Notes under the pieces: model-generated
What the model saw: only the letters and a program-made list of their open reading frames with translations
Database searches by the model: none
What the model was told of the DNA's origin: nothing
Part shown: one piece after another, positions 38,072 through 50,241 of the stretch
Layout of the letters: each line of letters starts with the position of its first letter
Position numbering within the stretch: the stretch's first letter is position 1
Source: Mesocentrotus franciscanus
Taxonomy: Eukaryota > Echinodermata > Echinoidea > Camarodonta > Strongylocentrotidae
Assembly (NCBI GenBank): GCA_037976565.1
Contig: CP137667.1
Location: forward strand, 26,862,277 to 26,926,276
DNA: 64,000 bases
Direction: 5' to 3'
Position numbers and translations under genes: made by a program

Positions 38072-39054
38072 TTATTATTATTATTATTATTAGGCATTTA
38101 GCTACGCTATTCACAGTACACTATATCACAGCGCTTACAATAATATGCAATATAAGAATATAACAGCAAATCATAACATAACATTGAAACAAACAAAATA
38201 ATAGCGAATCAAGTAGGAAATAGGTACGTTTTACGGAGTTTAAACACATCCACTGATGGAGCAGCTTTTATACTGGAGGGAAGTTTATTCCACTCCTTAG
38301 CTGCTGCAACAGTGAATGTGCGATCTCCTGCCTTACTACGAGCCACATGAAAAGTCAATCGAAATGGGTCTGCATTGGAGCGAAGGTTTGTACGCACAGG
38401 TCGATACAACTCAAGACAATCATTAAAATACTCTGGCACCTGATCATGAAAAAATTTGTACACAAATAAAAGAATCTTAAAAACAATCCTCTGTTTGATT
38501 GGGAACCAATGAAGGGATGTTAGTAGAGGCATGGCATCATGACGACGGTCTAACCGAAAAATAGTACGAGCAGCCCAGTTCTGCAAACTTTGAAGTCTTC
38601 TTATTTGTGTTTGAGGGACTTCTGTAAGTAGCCCATTACAATAATCCAACCGGGAAAGAACATGGCTGCGAATCACATGATGACATGCATCTTCAGATAC
38701 ATACTTCCTTATCTGTGATACACTCTTCAACTGAAATCGTACAGATCTACAAAGCTGGTCTATTTGGTTAGACATGGACATATTGCAATCGAAAATTACA
38801 CCAAGGTTCTTGACCGATGTAGATGGTGCAATCTGAGTGGTACCAAATGTAAGATTAACATCATTAATGTTTCCCAAGTTGTGTTTGGAGCCGATTACCA
38901 AAAAGTCTGTCTTTTCTTCATTAAGTTTAAGTTTATTCCTTCCCATCCACGTACTTATATCTGTGACACAATCTGAGAGAGTTTTTAATGCAGTATCTAA
39001 GCCATTAGGTTGCTTAGGGTCAAACGTAACATACAACTGTGTATCGTCACCATA
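38072..39054 (-). mobile_element. 5'-truncated non-LTR retrotransposon (CR1/L2-like)
   Basis: A reverse-transcriptase C-terminal half (38209-39054, about 281 codons, no internal stop) starts exactly at the catalytic YGDD motif (YGDDTQLYV) and continues with 'MGRNKLKLNEEKTDFL', 'NLGVIFDCNMSM', 'LDYCNGLL' and 'LQNWAARTI', as in the CR1/L2 group. A 3' UTR and a (TAA)n tail follow. 5' truncation is typical of target-primed reverse transcription. It landed inside an LRR exon. Confidence 0.88.
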
Positions 39055-39157
39055 GTGTCAGGTCAGTCAGGATTGGCATAGAACACAGAGCATCTACTAG
39101 GTGATGAGAAGAGGCTGCTGTTGGACACATAACATCTTGAAGTATGACAGTTTGAAC
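39055..39157 (-). pseudogene. Split LRR exon, 5' part (103 nt)
   Basis: The acceptor TAG at 39159-39158 is followed by an LRR exon that stops abruptly after 103 nt at 39055, where a reverse-transcriptase fragment begins. The missing 65 nt, with a donor, lie at 34201-34137. The two parts sum to exactly 168 nt in an open frame, so the exon was intact when the first transposon entered. It now holds 4,853 bp of insertion. Confidence 0.85.
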
Positions 39158-39373
39158 CTACATGGATACAAATAGTGATTCATACAAGTACATCACCAGA
39201 GTACATGTTGTAATTGAATGACTGCAAATATAACTGGGTGCTTCGATGTACATTATGTGTATGGCTATGCTCAGGTGACAGTTGTTCAGATAAATATATA
39301 CGATTTGGATAAGGGCTGCAAATATGTTTGAGCTTAGGTTTAGTGATACCTTTTGGTGCAGAGTTAAAGTTAA

Positions 39374-39783
39374 AGGTAATGCAAAGTTTTCGGAAATTTT
39401 GAAATTGGATAGATAGTAATTATTTTAATTTTTGATATATTTGGATGCCCCTGTGGATGTATTATAAGCACTAAATAGCGCCTAAGGCCATTCCATGGTA
39501 GCTGCGACCATGAAAATCTCAGAATATGCAGTTCCGATATATAATTTCCAAACAGGGATAGCAAATCGGTCGATTGTAGTCAAGAAACATTGTTTTAAAG
39601 CTATAGTAATATCAGTCTTGAGAGGGCGCTACACAAGATAAAGAGTTTATTATTTACAATTTCATCACTTTAGACTCGATTTCAACCGCAACAATGATCA
39701 TTGAATATTGTAAAATCGCATATACTTCCAATATGTTCATTTGAACCAAATTCAAGACCCCATACCAAAACTTTGTAATACCT
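39374..39783. mobile_element. TTAA MITE, AGGTAATGCAAAG termini, copy 1
   Basis: AGGTAATGCAAAGTTTTC pairs with the right end CTTTGTAATACCT. TTAA lies on both sides (39370-39373, 39784-39787). A second copy is at 49409-49904. Confidence 0.85.
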
Positions 39784-40453
39784 TTAAGAATTTGTTTAGT
39801 GCAGGATAGTGAGAACGGAAAAATTGTTGATAGAGCATACGTTGAACAACAGGAGTACCGACAATTACAGCTGTAAAGCACTTACTTACTACATAGCCAT
39901 TCAATCAAGGAATACATCCTACAAGTACCCACTTGGTACAACTAGGTCGAGTGTGGCAAATGTAAATTAATGTCTTGCAAAACAACATTAGTGCTACGTA
40001 CAGCAGGGTTTCAAACCCCATACCTCGTGGTTCACTGGCCAGAAACTTATCCACTGGACGACTAAGGCCTCTACATGAACCATGGTTGATGCCCATTATT
40101 TTAGAATGTATATTTTAGAATGTATATTTTCCATATGATTGATTTAAATGAATAGAGCTGTATTTATATTTGGATTATTAAATAAACAAAGAAGAAATAA
40201 TGCTTTGTCTAATATTTAAACACATTTTTGACATTGCCTAAATGCTATTGAAACATTCATGACTTAAAGTATGCATTATAAACGCATATCTAGAGTGTGT
40301 AAATGTAGGTGTGCTTAAAATAAGTGCACTGTGATCTAGATCTCCATCCTTGTTTAGTGAGTATTGAATCTGAAGTATACTTTATTATTATCTATATAAG
40401 GCTTTCAAGTGGTACAATAAATCAGTGTATTTAATATCTTTAGCGCAGTACCA

Positions 40454-40645
40454 GGATGACAGATCAATATTATTTTTGTATTGCTCTGTCATCCGGGGAA
40501 CTGTCCATACAATATTGCTTGATTATCGAAAGTCTAATTTTGCTAGTCAGACTGATATAGATAATAATAATAATATTGTATGGTTTGTTTTCATGTGATA
40601 CAAGAATACATTGCTCTCGCTATGACAATATATTCTTGTATCACA
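40454..40645. repeat. Cluster of short hairpins
   Basis: GGATGACAGA (40454) with TCTGTCATCC (40485), and a perfect 15-bp arm TGTGATACAAGAATA (40594-40608) with 40631-40645. An ATT/ATA-rich stretch lies between. No protein or known RNA recognised. Confidence 0.6.
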
Positions 40646-40849
40646 CTCAAAGCCATCAATATTATAAAAGTACTGCCTTCAGATCAACTAATGATGACAT
40701 AATTCCAACCGTATGAATTGCTTTGAACTTTAAAATATAAGAATTACAAACAAAAATAATTAAATCCACTACCGGTAGTCTTTTATGGGCGGCCAATAGT
40801 GCCAAAATTAACAACCACAAAAACAAACAAAGATGCATTCAAACAAAGA

Positions 40850-41310
40850 AAGGTCAGAGCAAAATAGACAAAGAACCCAGAAGAAAGGACGAGTTAACAA
40901 ACAAACAAATACCAAAGCAAAATGGACAAAGAAACCAGAAGAAAGGACAACTTAACAAAGGACAAAGCAAAACAGACAAAGTGACTATAAAAAAAGGAAA
41001 ATTCTACAAAGGATAAAGCAAAATAGACAAAGCGACAAGAAAAAAAAGGACAATTTACAATCAATGGGTAAACTGAAAGAAGCATATAGATTGCAGACAA
41101 ACGGACAGAGGGCGTTTTGGTTAACGGTCACAAAGAAAGAGAAAGGATGAACTGAAACAGACATAACCGCATCGTACAAACTGACCCTAAAAAGGACAAA
41201 AGAGGGCGTTTTGGTTTGCAGTAAGCAAATAGACATCAATCACTAAGAAAGAGAAAGGATGAACTGAAACGGACATAACAGCATCCTACGAACTGATCCT
41301 CAAAGGACAA
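40850..41310. repeat. Short tandem repeats (AAAGCAAAATRGACAAAG type)
   Basis: About five copies of a ~37-44-bp unit (40850-41070) and two copies of a ~110-bp unit with 'gagggcgttttggtt' (41108, 41203). Open frames on the minus strand here are repetitive (FVCFALSF) and not genes. Confidence 0.65.
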
Positions 41311-41498
41311 CAGAGGGCCTAGGCTCGCTTGCTCATCTGCGCATGCGCTATGCATGTACTGCATGCACTGTACTTTAATTGCATGAATTCTACGTGCACA
41401 AATTTCCGGCCCATTGGATTGCAATTAAATAAACAAAGAAAGAACTATCCCTTCGTTGATTATTTAGACACATTGTTGACATTGCCTAAATGCTATAC

Positions 41499-41600
41499 AG
41501 TCAAACCTGTCTATAGCGACCGCCAAAGTGAAACCCAAAAAGTGGTCGTTGTAGACAGGTGGTCTTTGTAGACAGGTTGGCGTTGGCGGCCGTTTTAAGC
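41499..41600. repeat. Transposon end fragment (CAGTCAAACCTGTCTATA)
   Basis: It starts CAGTCAAACCTGTCTATA and has 'gtagacaggt' repeated in both orientations and direct order. I know this type of end as a widespread DNA transposon terminus but find no partner end. Confidence 0.4.
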
Positions 41601-41751
41601 CGATCAATAAATCCAAGAACGCAAGTTTCTTTTTCGGTGCTTAAAAATTAAATAAACTAAGAGCAGTACGGTTTTTAGTCCAAAAAAAATAAGAAATGAT
41701 TTAACATAATTTTATTTCTTTGAAATTGTCCATAGTTTTTTTGTTACGCCT

Positions 41752-41898
41752 TTGCATTCAGAGTAGAACAGAACTCCTCCTGGAAATCCTTTCCATGTAG
41801 TCTCAGGTCAGTCACGTTTGACATGGAACACAATGCAAAACGAGGTGATGTGAAGAGGCTGATGTTGGACACTGAACACCTTCAAGATTGAGGGTTTT
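41752..41898 (-). pseudogene. Decayed NLR LRR exon
   Basis: This stretch aligns by eye to the array LRR exon (GTGTCCAACATCAGCCTCT, GGAAAGGATTTCCAGGAGGA), but the middle is shifted so the incoming phase-0 frame runs into TGA. The end reads GCAAAGGCGTAACAA and lacks the TTACAG/GTATGT donor. It is probably not spliced into the mRNA. Confidence 0.75.
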
Positions 41899-42008
41899 GA
41901 CAGGTCTAAACGTATACAGTGATTCATACAAGTACATTACCCAAGTACATGTTTTAATTGAATGACTACAAAATATAACTGGGTGCTCAGATATACAATT
42001 GTACAGTA

Positions 42009-42583
42009 CCGTAAATCTCTGTGTATAAGATGCACCCCTATTTTTAAGACAAAAAATTCCAGCTTTCGAAGGACCTTCGCTTTATTACGAGGCGCAGTTG
42101 AACTAGACTCGATTTATGCTTGTGAACTTGTCACAAATAATAGTAACAATGTTGTTTTTAAAATTAAAGATGACAGACAAATTTTCCTCCGAGTCCAAAC
42201 AGAAATTCGGACATAGGATAGTTTGGTTCTAGTTTTGAAGTGGTGAGTCATATCCCGTGTGTGAGTGAGCTGGGACCATGCCGTTGCTCTTCCGGGCACG
42301 GCTGAGCGTCGGCCAGCACAGTGCTATGTGAAGGGGTATAATTCAAGACTTTAAAAAAATATATATAATCTTCAAATTAGGAATGTAGGTCAACTTCAAA
42401 ATGTAGACCCTATTCTTTATTTGCATTATGTAATTTATGTTGAGACACAGAGATTTTTGAAAACCACTACAAAGTAGCATTTTGAAGACTCAAAATATCC
42501 TGTACCTGTCTATAAGACGCACCCCCGACTTTCGATTTTTTCCGGCGGAAAAAAAGTGTGTCTTATACACAGAGATTTATGGG
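42009..42583. mobile_element. MITE with TA flanks (AAATCTCTGTGTATAAGA termini)
   Basis: Left CCGTAAATCTCTGTGTATAA and right CTTATACACAGAGATTTATGGG are inverted repeats, with TA on each outer side. The interior has a GC-rich hairpin segment (about 42250-42320) related to 61810-61890. Confidence 0.7.
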
Positions 42584-43064
42584 TATGTGTGAGGGTATGT
42601 GTTTGGCTATGCTCAGGTGACAAGTGCTCTGGGCTTTATTTAGTCAACTGAATAGGATTTGGATAAGGGCTGCAAATAGGTTTGAGCTTAGGTTTAGTGA
42701 TAGGTACCGGTATACATTTTGGTTGAGGGATAGTATAAAGCACTGCAAATTGTTGACGGAGCATGTGTCGAACAACAGGAGGACAGACAATTATAGCTGT
42801 AGTGCATTTAATTACTACATACTACATAGTGATGCATTCAAGGAATATATCCTACCAGGAACCCACTTACTACACCTAGGTCGAGTGTTCTTGCCAAACA
42901 ACATCAGTGCTACATACGGTAAGGTTTCAAATTCTATACCTCGTGGTTCACTGTCCAGAGACTTATCCACTTGACCACAAACACTTCTACATGAACCACG
43001 GTTGATGTCCATTATTTTTAAATACCCAGTACATCTATATTATTTATATGACTGGTTTTATTAA

Positions 43065-43238
43065 AGGCTATCTGCACTAGTTTGGCCAGGAGGGATTAGA
43101 CCTCCCTGCATGGTCATTGACAGGTGGTTATCTCATCAAATCAGCTCTCAATTAACATAAGAAAAAGGGGACCATGGGGGCTTAGGCATTGTATGCGTTA
43201 TGGAGGACGCAAGTAGCTACAAGTAGTGCAGCCCCGCT
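43065..43238. mobile_element. TTAA MITE (CTGCACTA termini), copy 1
   Basis: 'aggctatctgcactag' at left and 'gtagtgcagccccgct' at right, with TTAA outside (43061-43064, 43239-43242). A second copy is at about 61111-61292. Confidence 0.75.
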
Positions 43239-43413
43239 TTAAAAAGAGCTGCATTTGTGTTTGGAGAACCAAATAAAAAATGAAAAAAACTACCGCCTTT
43301 TTGATTATTTGGACACATTAATGACATTGCATAAATTCTATACACTCACAACTGAATGTATTTATTATACATGAATGTACATGTAGAGTCTGTACATATG
43401 TAGCTGTGCTTAA

Positions 43414-44825
43414 AGGGCAAGTCCACTCCAAAAATAACTTACTTTCAATAGAAGCAGAAAAATCAGACAAACCAATCAAAAAAAGTTTGAGCAAAGTCGG
43501 ATAACTAATAATAAGAAAGTTATGAATTTTTAATGACATGAAAAACTTTGAAAATCACTAGACAAATTGGCAACTCACTCATGAGTCTGTGACGTCATGT
43601 CCTCACTATCCACTAATTATTTTCTTTATATTGGTAATATAAACTTCCTATTTTCTCCCTAAGAATCTTATTTCTTCACACCAGTAATATGTTTTTGTGT
43701 GGATGCACTAATATAGAGTAATTTTTTTCCAGTTAAATCGTGAAAAATGTGAATTTTGATAAAACTATTTATATAAAAATCAATAATTATAATCATTAAC
43801 CATATCAGACATGTGAGCAGGGCAATTTTTAAATTGTATTGCCCTCTAAGTTTAATTGATAAGCCAACAAAACTACGCGTGAAAAACAAATATTGACCGC
43901 TCAGAAAAGTCAATGGGATTCTGTGTGTAATTTTTCAATATTATTACACAGTAAACCAACGAACAAATATTATTGCCCATTCTGGAAGGTCAATGGCAAA
44001 ATGCGTGTTAAACTAGTGGACAATAATGTAAAGCCAACATCCGGGTTTTTGTAATTTTCTTTGGGCATCTATTACGCGTATGAGAACCTGTGCACTTTGC
44101 GCGCACTCTATTGTGATGTAATAATCACACCCAAGGCACACTGTTTGCAGTGTATCAAAATTTCGTCAAGCACTAGATGAACAGTGCTGGTTTGACGATG
44201 TTTGGTTTGACGATGTTTATGCAACTTTTCATGCTAGGAAACCCTGTGCAGTGTAGGCTACTGTATTTTACATAATTTAAGAGTATAAGATAGTAAGAGT
44301 TTCTTGTTTGCTCTACATGTCTGATGTGGTTAATGATAGTAATATTGACTGCCTAATTCAGGGCAATACGACTTGTCATATATCACCCTCACCTTGGGTT
44401 CGGGCGATATATGTCGTATTGCCCTGAAGGCAGACAATATTACTTAAATATACAATATTCAGAAAATAGTATAAATTCTTCAAAGTTCATGAAAATTTTT
44501 GTGAAATGTCATGCACGCAATATGATACAAATCATATAACCTGGGCAAAGGCATGGGGAAATCAAGTTTTAAGGGATAAAAAGGGAAATTAATGGGATTA
44601 AACTATATAAAGCAATTGATAAATAGTGAGGACATGACGTCACAAACTGAAAACCAAATTGGCAATTTGTGTAGTGATTTCCATTGTTCCATAGTTTTAC
44701 ATACTTTTTCAAAAATTCATAACTTTCTTATTAGTTTTCCGATTTTGCTCAAACCTTTTTTGATTGGTTTGTCTGATTTGTCTGCTTCTATTGAAAGTAA
44801 GTTATTTTTGGAGTGGACTTGGACT
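43414..44825. mobile_element. TTAA MITE with ~200-bp inverted ends
   Basis: Ends AGGGCAAGTCCACTCC and GGAGTGGACTTGGACT are flanked by TTAA (43410-43413, 44826-44829). The inverted similarity continues inward for about 200 bp ('gaagcagaaaaatcagacaaa'). The centre holds a second hairpin with arms at 44341-44384 and 44406-44441. No transposase frame. Confidence 0.85.
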
Positions 44826-44887
44826 TTAAAAGTACACTGTTATCTAGATTTAGAATTGAGATATTAATTAAATGATAATAGTAATTA

Positions 44888-45745
44888 CAAGTCAACGCAA
44901 AGCGTATCATCCCCTCGCAGAGTACAAATGGCCTATATACATCAGAACAAGTTACCTCCATTAGACTATTCTATTATATTACTAGGCAAGAAAGTTTTTT
45001 TTTAATCTTTTAAAACTACTAGGCAAGGAGGTTAACCACATTTTTGCATATATAATTTGACCTACATACTCCGAAATCGAACTTAGGCTGTATTTTGATA
45101 CCATGTACCTTCATATCAAATTTCATTAAAATCCGTCAAACATTACTAAAGTTATAAGACGGAAACCAGATTCCCATATTTAATGAGCTATGACCTTCGA
45201 CCTATATACATGTACTCCGAATTTAAACTTAGGCTGTGTTTTGATACCATGTACCTTTATAACAAATTTCATTAAAATCCGTCAAACATTACTAAAGTTA
45301 TTGAAAGGAAACCATATTTGCATATGTAATGCGCTATGACCTTTGACCTACATACTACATACTAAGAAATCAAAATTAGCCTGTTTTGATACCATGTACC
45401 TTCATATCAAATTTCATTAAAATCTGTCAAACATTACTAAAGTTATCAAAAGAAAACCAGATTTGCATATTTAATGAGCTATGACCTTTGACCTACATAC
45501 TACGAAATAGAACTTAGGCTGTGTTTTTATACCATGTACCTTCATATCAAATTTCATTAAATCTGTCAAAGATTACTAAAGTTATCGAACGGAAACCAGA
45601 TTCGCATATTTAATGAGCTATGACCTTTGACCTACATACTCCGAAATCAAACTAAAATCCGTCAAACATTACTAAAGTTATCGAACAGAAATCAGATTCG
45701 CATATTTAATGAGCTATGACCTTTGACCTTTGACCTACATACTCG
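44888..45745 (-). mobile_element. Helentron-like family C with expanded internal repeats
   Basis: The right-end module GCGAGGGGAT and hairpin ACGC/GCGT are at 44890-44920, followed by about six tandem ~100-150-bp units with 'tatgacctttgacctacata' and 'aaatccgtcaaacattac'. The terminal CTAG has decayed, and the left end is missing at the junction with the next element. Confidence 0.65.
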
Positions 45746-47637
45746 AAATACTCGGAAAAAAGGAAGAAAAAATTGGCCCATCGGGAATCGATCCTTCGAA
45801 CCTGGGACGATTGAATGGGAGACAAATGCTTTAACCAATGGACCAAAATATTTCTCATAGACTTTCCATGCAAAGCTCACAAACTGCCTTGGCATAGTCG
45901 CAATTTCAACTTTCAATTGCAAATTTCGACATGATCCCAACATCAGATCAAAAACAAAAGGCACGATCCCTATATCCCAAAGTCTCAGCTATATTGTATC
46001 AAAATTTGGGAGAAAATGGAGCAAAAATATGCGAGATACTGCTCAAAGAACAATGTCATGTAGATTCATGATGTGAATGAAATTCACCTTCCATAGGATA
46101 ACATGTAAATTAAGAAAATTATGACATGTCGCCTTTAATTGAAATTTTCACTATGATGACGTCATCAAAATGAAAAATGGTGGTGACTTATCTTGTAGAA
46201 AATTGTCTTATACCCCTTTCAAACTGGTTCTATTAGAGTCACACCGATGAAAATACAGATTGAATTTTCCTTATGTAAACAAAGGTGAAACCGCCGTTTT
46301 CCCCGCTGTCACTTTCATACTGCCGGTGAAATTCACTCGCTGTGGCGAGGCCTTGCCGGAAGTGAAGAATTATTGCGCAATTATTAAGCCCGCGCCCCAT
46401 ATCTTGCTAGCATGCAGCATGTTCAACAAAAAGTCAACAAACACAGCTGGTTATGATAAAGCGCGCGTGACTGCGACCTTTGACCATTTTCATTGGTCTT
46501 TTAATCGGTGTTTTCTCTTGAACACATTCACAGTGGCTGTTTCATCGGTGTCACACCGATAGAAAGAGAATTTCTCCCACTCTTGAGCAGGAGAATTTAA
46601 TCGCCTATTTCTCTTCTTTTCATCAGCTATTCTATCAGCTTTTTCTCCTCTGTACCTTTCATAGTTGACGTTTCATTGGATGCGTCTGGATGCATCCGAT
46701 GAAAATCAGGCCAGTTTGAAAGGGGTATGAGCTACAACATATAACAATTTGGAAGAAAATCAATCAATATTTACAGAGATACAATCAATTTTCCATAAAT
46801 ATGCTGACGTCATAATATGCAAATTCGTATTTTGAGTTCCAAGGCCATTATGATAATGCCATGATATACTTAAAGGCCAAATGAGACATGAAATCATATC
46901 TCCGACTCATACTCTATCCAAATATGAAAAAAATTGGGGGTCCCCGTGCTTCCCAAAGAGCTATAATGGATTTTGTATAGGCATGTTTTTGTCCATATAT
47001 GCTATGTATTACAAGAGCTCACACGCACGGACATTTTTCTTGAACGGACACTCATTTGGTTATTAAAAGTCATAAAAAGATAAACATGGTATCAAATTGT
47101 TCGGAAAAAAATGAGGAATATCATGTAAAAAGAAAGAGGAGGAATTATTTTGCCTTTGGCCGTTACGAACAGAAGCACGCACGCAATCGCGTGTGCACGT
47201 TTTTTTGCGAAATGCTTAGAATGGCCTGAAACGTTCTTTGATTTGATTAAAAAATGATTTTGAGCATTTTAAAATTTTGCGCGCACAGACGTGCGGACGA
47301 CGTACGCGCGCGTTAATTGACCTGACATTGACCGGACGGATATTGACCTTAATCATGATAAATATGAATAAGAAATGACTTTCTGTTATGAAGTTATGAT
47401 CATGAGTTGATTTTCTGAAAAAAACACAAAATGGCGCCTGGATGACATCATGATAATTTGATGAACTTGAAAATGTTCCTGTCACGTCTCGTGATGATGA
47501 CCTATGACTGTGCCAACATTGAAAGAAATTGACCGAATGGATTTTGAGTAATCGTCTGCACAAAAACACGGACAAATAAATAAAAATAAAGAAAGAAAAT
47601 TCTGACGAAATCAATAGGTGGTCTGTCTATGACAGTG
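45746..47637 (-). mobile_element. Helentron-like family A/D relative, 3'-truncated, reverse orientation
   Basis: The left end (GACAGACCACCTATTGATTTCGTC on minus, in two parts with a decayed hairpin) is at about 47637. The body matches family A blocks in reverse, including a tRNA-like module at 45870-45775 (GGTCCATTGGTTAAAGCA, then AGGTTCGAA). A TA-flanked MITE interrupts it at 46213-46725. Confidence 0.7.
46213..46725. mobile_element. TA-flanked MITE, CCCCTTTCAAACTGG termini
   Basis: A perfect 15-bp terminal inverted repeat, CCCCTTTCAAACTGG and its complement, with TA on both outer sides. A Tc1/mariner-type duplication is the simplest reading. No coding capacity. Confidence 0.82.
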
Positions 47638-48302
47638 CAAGTATACATTTCATATGAGAAAATCCACGCAGTATAATGATGCAAAGATAAAACTACCAAG
47701 ATTGGTTGGAATATAATCACAACAATGAAGATGTTGTAGAACATTTAAAGAATTAAATTAATAGAATTTTAAAGGTAATAAAGAACATGTATAAATATTT
47801 CCATTTCCAAGCAGTACAAAAAATTAAAATGAAGTGTAAATATAAAAATATAATTCTTAAAATATATCTATAATGAAATATACTTGAAATCCTTATTACC
47901 TCTTTAATTTAATTTTTTGATTTGAAAAAAACACTCATACTCATCATTTCCTCTTTATATTTATTTGCCAAATAGAGGACACCATAACTTCCAATTTGTT
48001 ACATAAAACTGGGTAGACTATGACTAAATATTATATTAAAATGAGATGGCAATTTCTATTATTAAATTTTTATTTAAATAATTTTATTTACCAAGAAAGA
48101 GATGCGATGAAATTGGCAACAATAGTCAAATTTGACTAATAGCCATTTATGATACCAAACGAAGAAGAAGAAGAAGAGCCAACCTAACTTCATTTTCTGA
48201 CTGTAATCACAGTGATTTCTCACGATTTTCAAGCGAATGATGTTCTGCGTCTTGACAAAGTGCCCCCCACCACCAACAGTACCGGTATGTATTTTCACTC
48301 AC

Positions 48303-48458
48303 CTTGGACTTGTTTCCTTCTTTAGCAAGAACTGCATAGAAGTCACTGTGCAAGACATCTCCTTGTAGTGAAACATCCTTTAGAGAGGGCACAGAGCATA
48401 TAATCTCTGCCACATCATGTGATATAATTGGTCCAAATTCTCTACCATTAAGATTGAT
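48303..48458 (-). CDS. NLR first LRR exon (divergent, 156 nt)
   Basis: The exon starts after TTTAAG and ends at TCCAAG/GTGAGT, phase 0 at both ends, with 52 codons. It carries the LRR pattern INLNGREFGPII and 'CSVPSLKDVSLQGD', homologous to the 56-residue exons of the array but four codons shorter and clearly diverged ('ICSVPSLKDVSL' against 'VCSMPSLTDLKL'). It lies 1.8 kb after the NACHT exon and so is probably the first LRR pair of the receptor. It sits outside the amplified 1.5-kb units. Confidence 0.8.
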
Positions 48459-49404
48459 CTTAAATCAAAAGCAAAAACAAAAACAAAACAAACAAAAAAT
48501 TATAATATGAGAAAATCAGAGTCCATTGCTAAACTTTAAGACTACCTCAAATTTTGTTGATGCTTTTGTCACTCGGCCTGCATTAAAATTGTCTCATTGA
48601 ATGATTACAGAATGTGTATTTTTACAGTGGTACATATCATCAGAGTAGTGCTATGAAGCCTATGATCCCAATTTTTTTTGGCAAAGGAAGTTATGGTATA
48701 ACACTTTGTCTGTAATGCAGCATGGTAAAGATTTAGGCCATTTTCAAAGGGCCCTAAACTATTCCCTCCATCAAAATGGTTACTCTGAAGTCTGAGCATC
48801 AAATTATCAAGAGGACTGGTTGCTAAAGTGTAGAATGCAACTTCAAGAAGATGGCCTTTGTTTGTGACCAGAAAAGGGTTGGTAGTCCAATAAAACTTAT
48901 TCAAATTGTACTGTTGATATTTATCATATGCCTATAACAGTGATGGGTATATAAAATGATACTGCTCAGTGCCAAGTATTATCACAATGCCTGAGCTTGA
49001 GATGAGGGCAATATATTTCATAACACCCCCACCTATTTTTTTTTTAAATAGCCAGTCCATAATCATCATTAGTAGGCCTATTTATCCACTTTAAAATATC
49101 ACTAGTGTCAAATATTGTACAAAAGACATCTCCTTGAAGACATGTACATGTATATACAAATGTGTTAATGTTTCCTTCTCTTCTCTTTCTTTCTCTCCTA
49201 AATGTTAGTTTGTGTATGAAATATTTGATACTTTTTCAATTTGACTTTGGATAGTGCTCTGTATGTCCCTTCAAATTTACAAAAATAATTTTTCATTGAT
49301 TTCATACGTGTTTTTAAAAAGTGGAAATAGAATGATTTGATTTGATTATATCACAGGTTCATAGGTATAAGGTCTTGAATGTTAGAGAGTGGAAACTAGG
49401 CATA
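48459..49404. other. Intron without recognised genes
   Basis: AT-rich intron between the first LRR exon and a MITE. Short simple repeats (AAAAC near 48475) are present. I see no coding signal or mobile-element ends. Confidence 0.5.
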
Positions 49405-49408
49405 TTAA

Positions 49409-49904
49409 AGGTAATGCAAAGTTTTGGGAAATTTTGAAATTGGATGGATAGTAATTCTTTAAATTTGTGATATATTTGGATGCCCCTGTGGATGTATTAT
49501 AAGCACTAAAAATGTAGCCCCTAAAACACTTCTGCTTTCGAGCAAATTGAATTATCAAAATTTACCGGTGCTCCGGTAAATTTCAAATATTTCAAATAGC
49601 GCCTAAGGCCATTCCATGGTAGCTGCGACCATGAAAATCTCAAAATATGCAGTTCTGATATATAATTTCCAAACGGGAATAGCAAATCAGTCGATTGTAG
49701 TCATGAAACATTATTTTAAAGCTAAAGTAATATCAGTCTTGAGAGGGCGCTATACAACATAAAGAGTTTATCATTTACAATTTCATTACTTTAGTCTCGA
49801 TTTCAACCGCGACAACGATCATTGAATATTGAAAAATCGCAAATGCTTCCAATATGTTCATTTGAACCAAATTCATGACCCCATACCAAAACTTTGTAAT
49901 ACCT
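49409..49904. mobile_element. TTAA MITE, AGGTAATGCAAAG termini, copy 2
   Basis: Same ends as 39374-39783 with TTAA at 49405-49408 and 49905-49908. It carries about 80 bp extra near 49510-49590 with an 'ccggtgctccgg' palindrome. Confidence 0.85.
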
Positions 49905-49963
49905 TTAAAGACACATTCTTTAAAAAATGCATCTTTACAGATGCCTGATGGATTTTCAATTAA

Positions 49964-50191
49964 AGGGGAAGTCTACCCTGATATTAAGTTGGTTTTAATA
50001 AAAGCAGAAAAATGAGAGAAACAAATTATGAAAAGTTTGAGCAATATCTGATGTAAAATAGGGGAAAGTTATGAATTTTAAATCATTTTTAATAATTTTT
50101 TGCTCAAACTGTCACTGACCTGTTTTTCTCATTTTATGCTTCTATTCAAACCAACTACGGCACATTGTAAATATCAGGGTGGACATTCCCT
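49964..50191. mobile_element. TTAA MITE, AGGGGAAGTCTACCCTGATAT termini
   Basis: Left AGGGGAAGTCTACCCTGA and right TCAGGGTGGACATTCCCT with TTAA outside (49960-49963, 50192-50195). It ends only 50 bp from the donor site of the NACHT exon. Confidence 0.82.
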
Positions 50192-50241
50192 TTAAATGAT
50201 TATACTTTATATTTATATTATATATAAGATATCAAACTTAC

